The notes beneath the pieces are model-generated. The model did not search any database, was not told the DNA's origin, and saw nothing but the letters and a program-made list of their open reading frames with translations. Below are positions 63,410-64,000 of a stretch of 64,000 bases of DNA, one piece after another (within the stretch, counting starts at the first letter, position 1; each line of letters begins with the position of its first letter). Where the stretch lies: assembly GCA_029251085.1 (NCBI GenBank), contig JAQXDZ010000081.1:1-64000 (forward strand), in the 5' to 3' direction. Source of the stretch: Mariniblastus sp. (GTDB taxonomy: Bacteria; Planctomycetota; Planctomycetia; Pirellulales; Pirellulaceae). The position numbers and the translations under genes are program-made.

Positions 63410-64000
63410 ATGAATCTCATTGTTGGTGCGGTGATTGTGTTAACGCTGCTTGGCAGTGAACTGACCGGTTCCCAACCTGTCAAGCACGAACAACTTTGGC
63501 TAACGATATTCATGGTGGGTGTCTTGGCAATTCTGGTCCCGGGTCTCGCGATATTTCAAACCTATTTCGTTTCGATTCAAGTCCCACTCAATCAAGTCGA
63601 CGTCAAACAGCGCGATCAAATCATTGCAAGACTCTCAGCATGTCACAGTGCTGTCTGGTTATCGGCAAGCCTCGCCACTGTCTGGGCGATTCGCTGGCAA
63701 GATGTTGTGCGTGGTACCTGGCAACTCGATCGCTGGCCTTTACTGGATGAGTTCTTCATTTTACTGCCGGTAGTTTTTTCATTATTCACGTCATGGATAA
63801 TCTTCTCTGACCTCACCAGAAAAAAACCGAAAACGGGTTCGCTGTATTTTTCAATGAAAAGAAAAATTGGATTAACCTGCATTCGATTTCAGTCGTGCCT
63901 GCTCTTCGTCATATTTCCAACAGCAACGATCATCCTCATTCGTGACCTTGAACCGTATCTTGCCAACCTCAACGCTTATGAAAAACCGATAAGCTTCGCA
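63410..64000 (+). CDS. Partial multi-helix membrane protein (3' end beyond window)
   Basis: 197 codons without a stop from the ATG at 63410 to the window edge. At least five hydrophobic segments are visible: one at the start (LIVGAVIVLTLLG), then LWLTIFMVGVLAILVPGL, AVWLSASLATVWAI, FFILLPVVFSLFTSWIIF and CLLFVIFPTATIILI. A short basic loop (RKKPKTGS) lies between the fourth and fifth. The pattern resembles N-terminal membrane regions of planctomycete M48 (HtpX-like) peptidases, but the zinc motif HExxH would lie outside the window, so this is a guess. It has its own start after the serA terminator. Confidence 0.65.
   Translation, partial: MNLIVGAVIVLTLLGSELTGSQPVKHEQLWLTIFMVGVLAILVPGLAIFQTYFVSIQVPLNQVDVKQRDQIIARLSACHSAVWLSASLATVWAIRWQDVVRGTWQLDRWPLLDEFFILLPVVFSLFTSWIIFSDLTRKKPKTGSLYFSMKRKIGLTCIRFQSCLLFVIFPTATIILIRDLEPYLANLNAYEKPISFA

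Overview
The window looks like a chromosomal segment from a planctomycete, most likely a Pirellulales-type marine or aquatic lineage. This is inferred from gene content: several secreted DUF1080 (3-keto-disaccharide hydrolase-like) proteins, EF-hand and CotH-kinase secreted proteins, a formylmethanofuran dehydrogenase subunit A homologue (tetrahydromethanopterin C1 pathway), a WRAF-type two-helix membrane protein, kinase-like membrane proteins with periplasmic tails, and moderate G+C. Genes lie on both strands in short runs. There is no rRNA operon, CRISPR array or intact mobile element. Start codons are often GTG or TTG, and Shine-Dalgarno sites are often weak.

Layout. 0-0.6 kb: the C-terminal remnant of a tyrosine integrase beside a tRNA-Val that has a clear promoter and terminator. 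0.6-7.5 kb: a heme-motif/fasciclin secreted protein, a small Zn-ribbon protein, a WecA/MraY-like sugar-phosphate transferase, an O-antigen-polymerase/TPR membrane protein and a small two-helix membrane protein. 7.9-9.5 kb: a single-domain response regulator converging on csrA, with fliW upstream of csrA. 9.7-20.4 kb: a HEAT/LRR/PDZ secreted protein, tRNA-Leu, an SDR, two DUF1080 proteins, an EF-hand esterase and a CotH protein. 20.5-28.8 kb: rhamnulokinase and a bifunctional rhamnulose-1-phosphate aldolase/lactaldehyde dehydrogenase, divergent from lutABC and a family 2 glycosyltransferase. 28.9-37.6 kb: an acyl-reductase-like protein fused to an SCP2-like domain, a third DUF1080 protein, ispH, a degenerate squalene/phytoene-synthase homologue, a membrane MutS-like ATPase and glutamate dehydrogenase. 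37.9-43.5 kb: a transmembrane pseudokinase followed by a Zn-ribbon/STN-like membrane protein. 43.5-50.3 kb: an orphan FhcA, a small basic protein, a permuted NlpC/P60 protein, a MORN/YwqK-repeat protein and a queuosine-precursor transporter. 50.8-56.5 kb: gcvT, gcvH, gcvP and a LipM-like octanoyltransferase. 56.7-59.9 kb: FHA protein, ECF sigma factor, anti-sigma factor and TPR lipoprotein. 60.4-63.2 kb: serC and serA, closed by a strong terminator. A truncated membrane-protein gene runs off the right edge.

How the genes fit together. The clearest pathway is sugar to lactate to pyruvate: RhaB and the aldolase/dehydrogenase would turn L-rhamnulose into dihydroxyacetone phosphate and L-lactate, and the divergent LutABC would oxidise L-lactate to pyruvate. 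The right third is rich in one-carbon, glycine and serine metabolism: glycine cleavage plus a probable lipoyl-transfer enzyme, SerC/SerA and the FhcA homologue. The gcv transcript appears to carry several strong stem-loops in its leader and in the gcvH-gcvP gap. The most unusual proteins are the pseudokinase/STN pair, the acyl-reductase/SCP2 fusion, the membrane MutS-like ATPase and the prenyl-synthase homologue with eroded Asp motifs. I see no wholly new multi-gene system that can be claimed with confidence.
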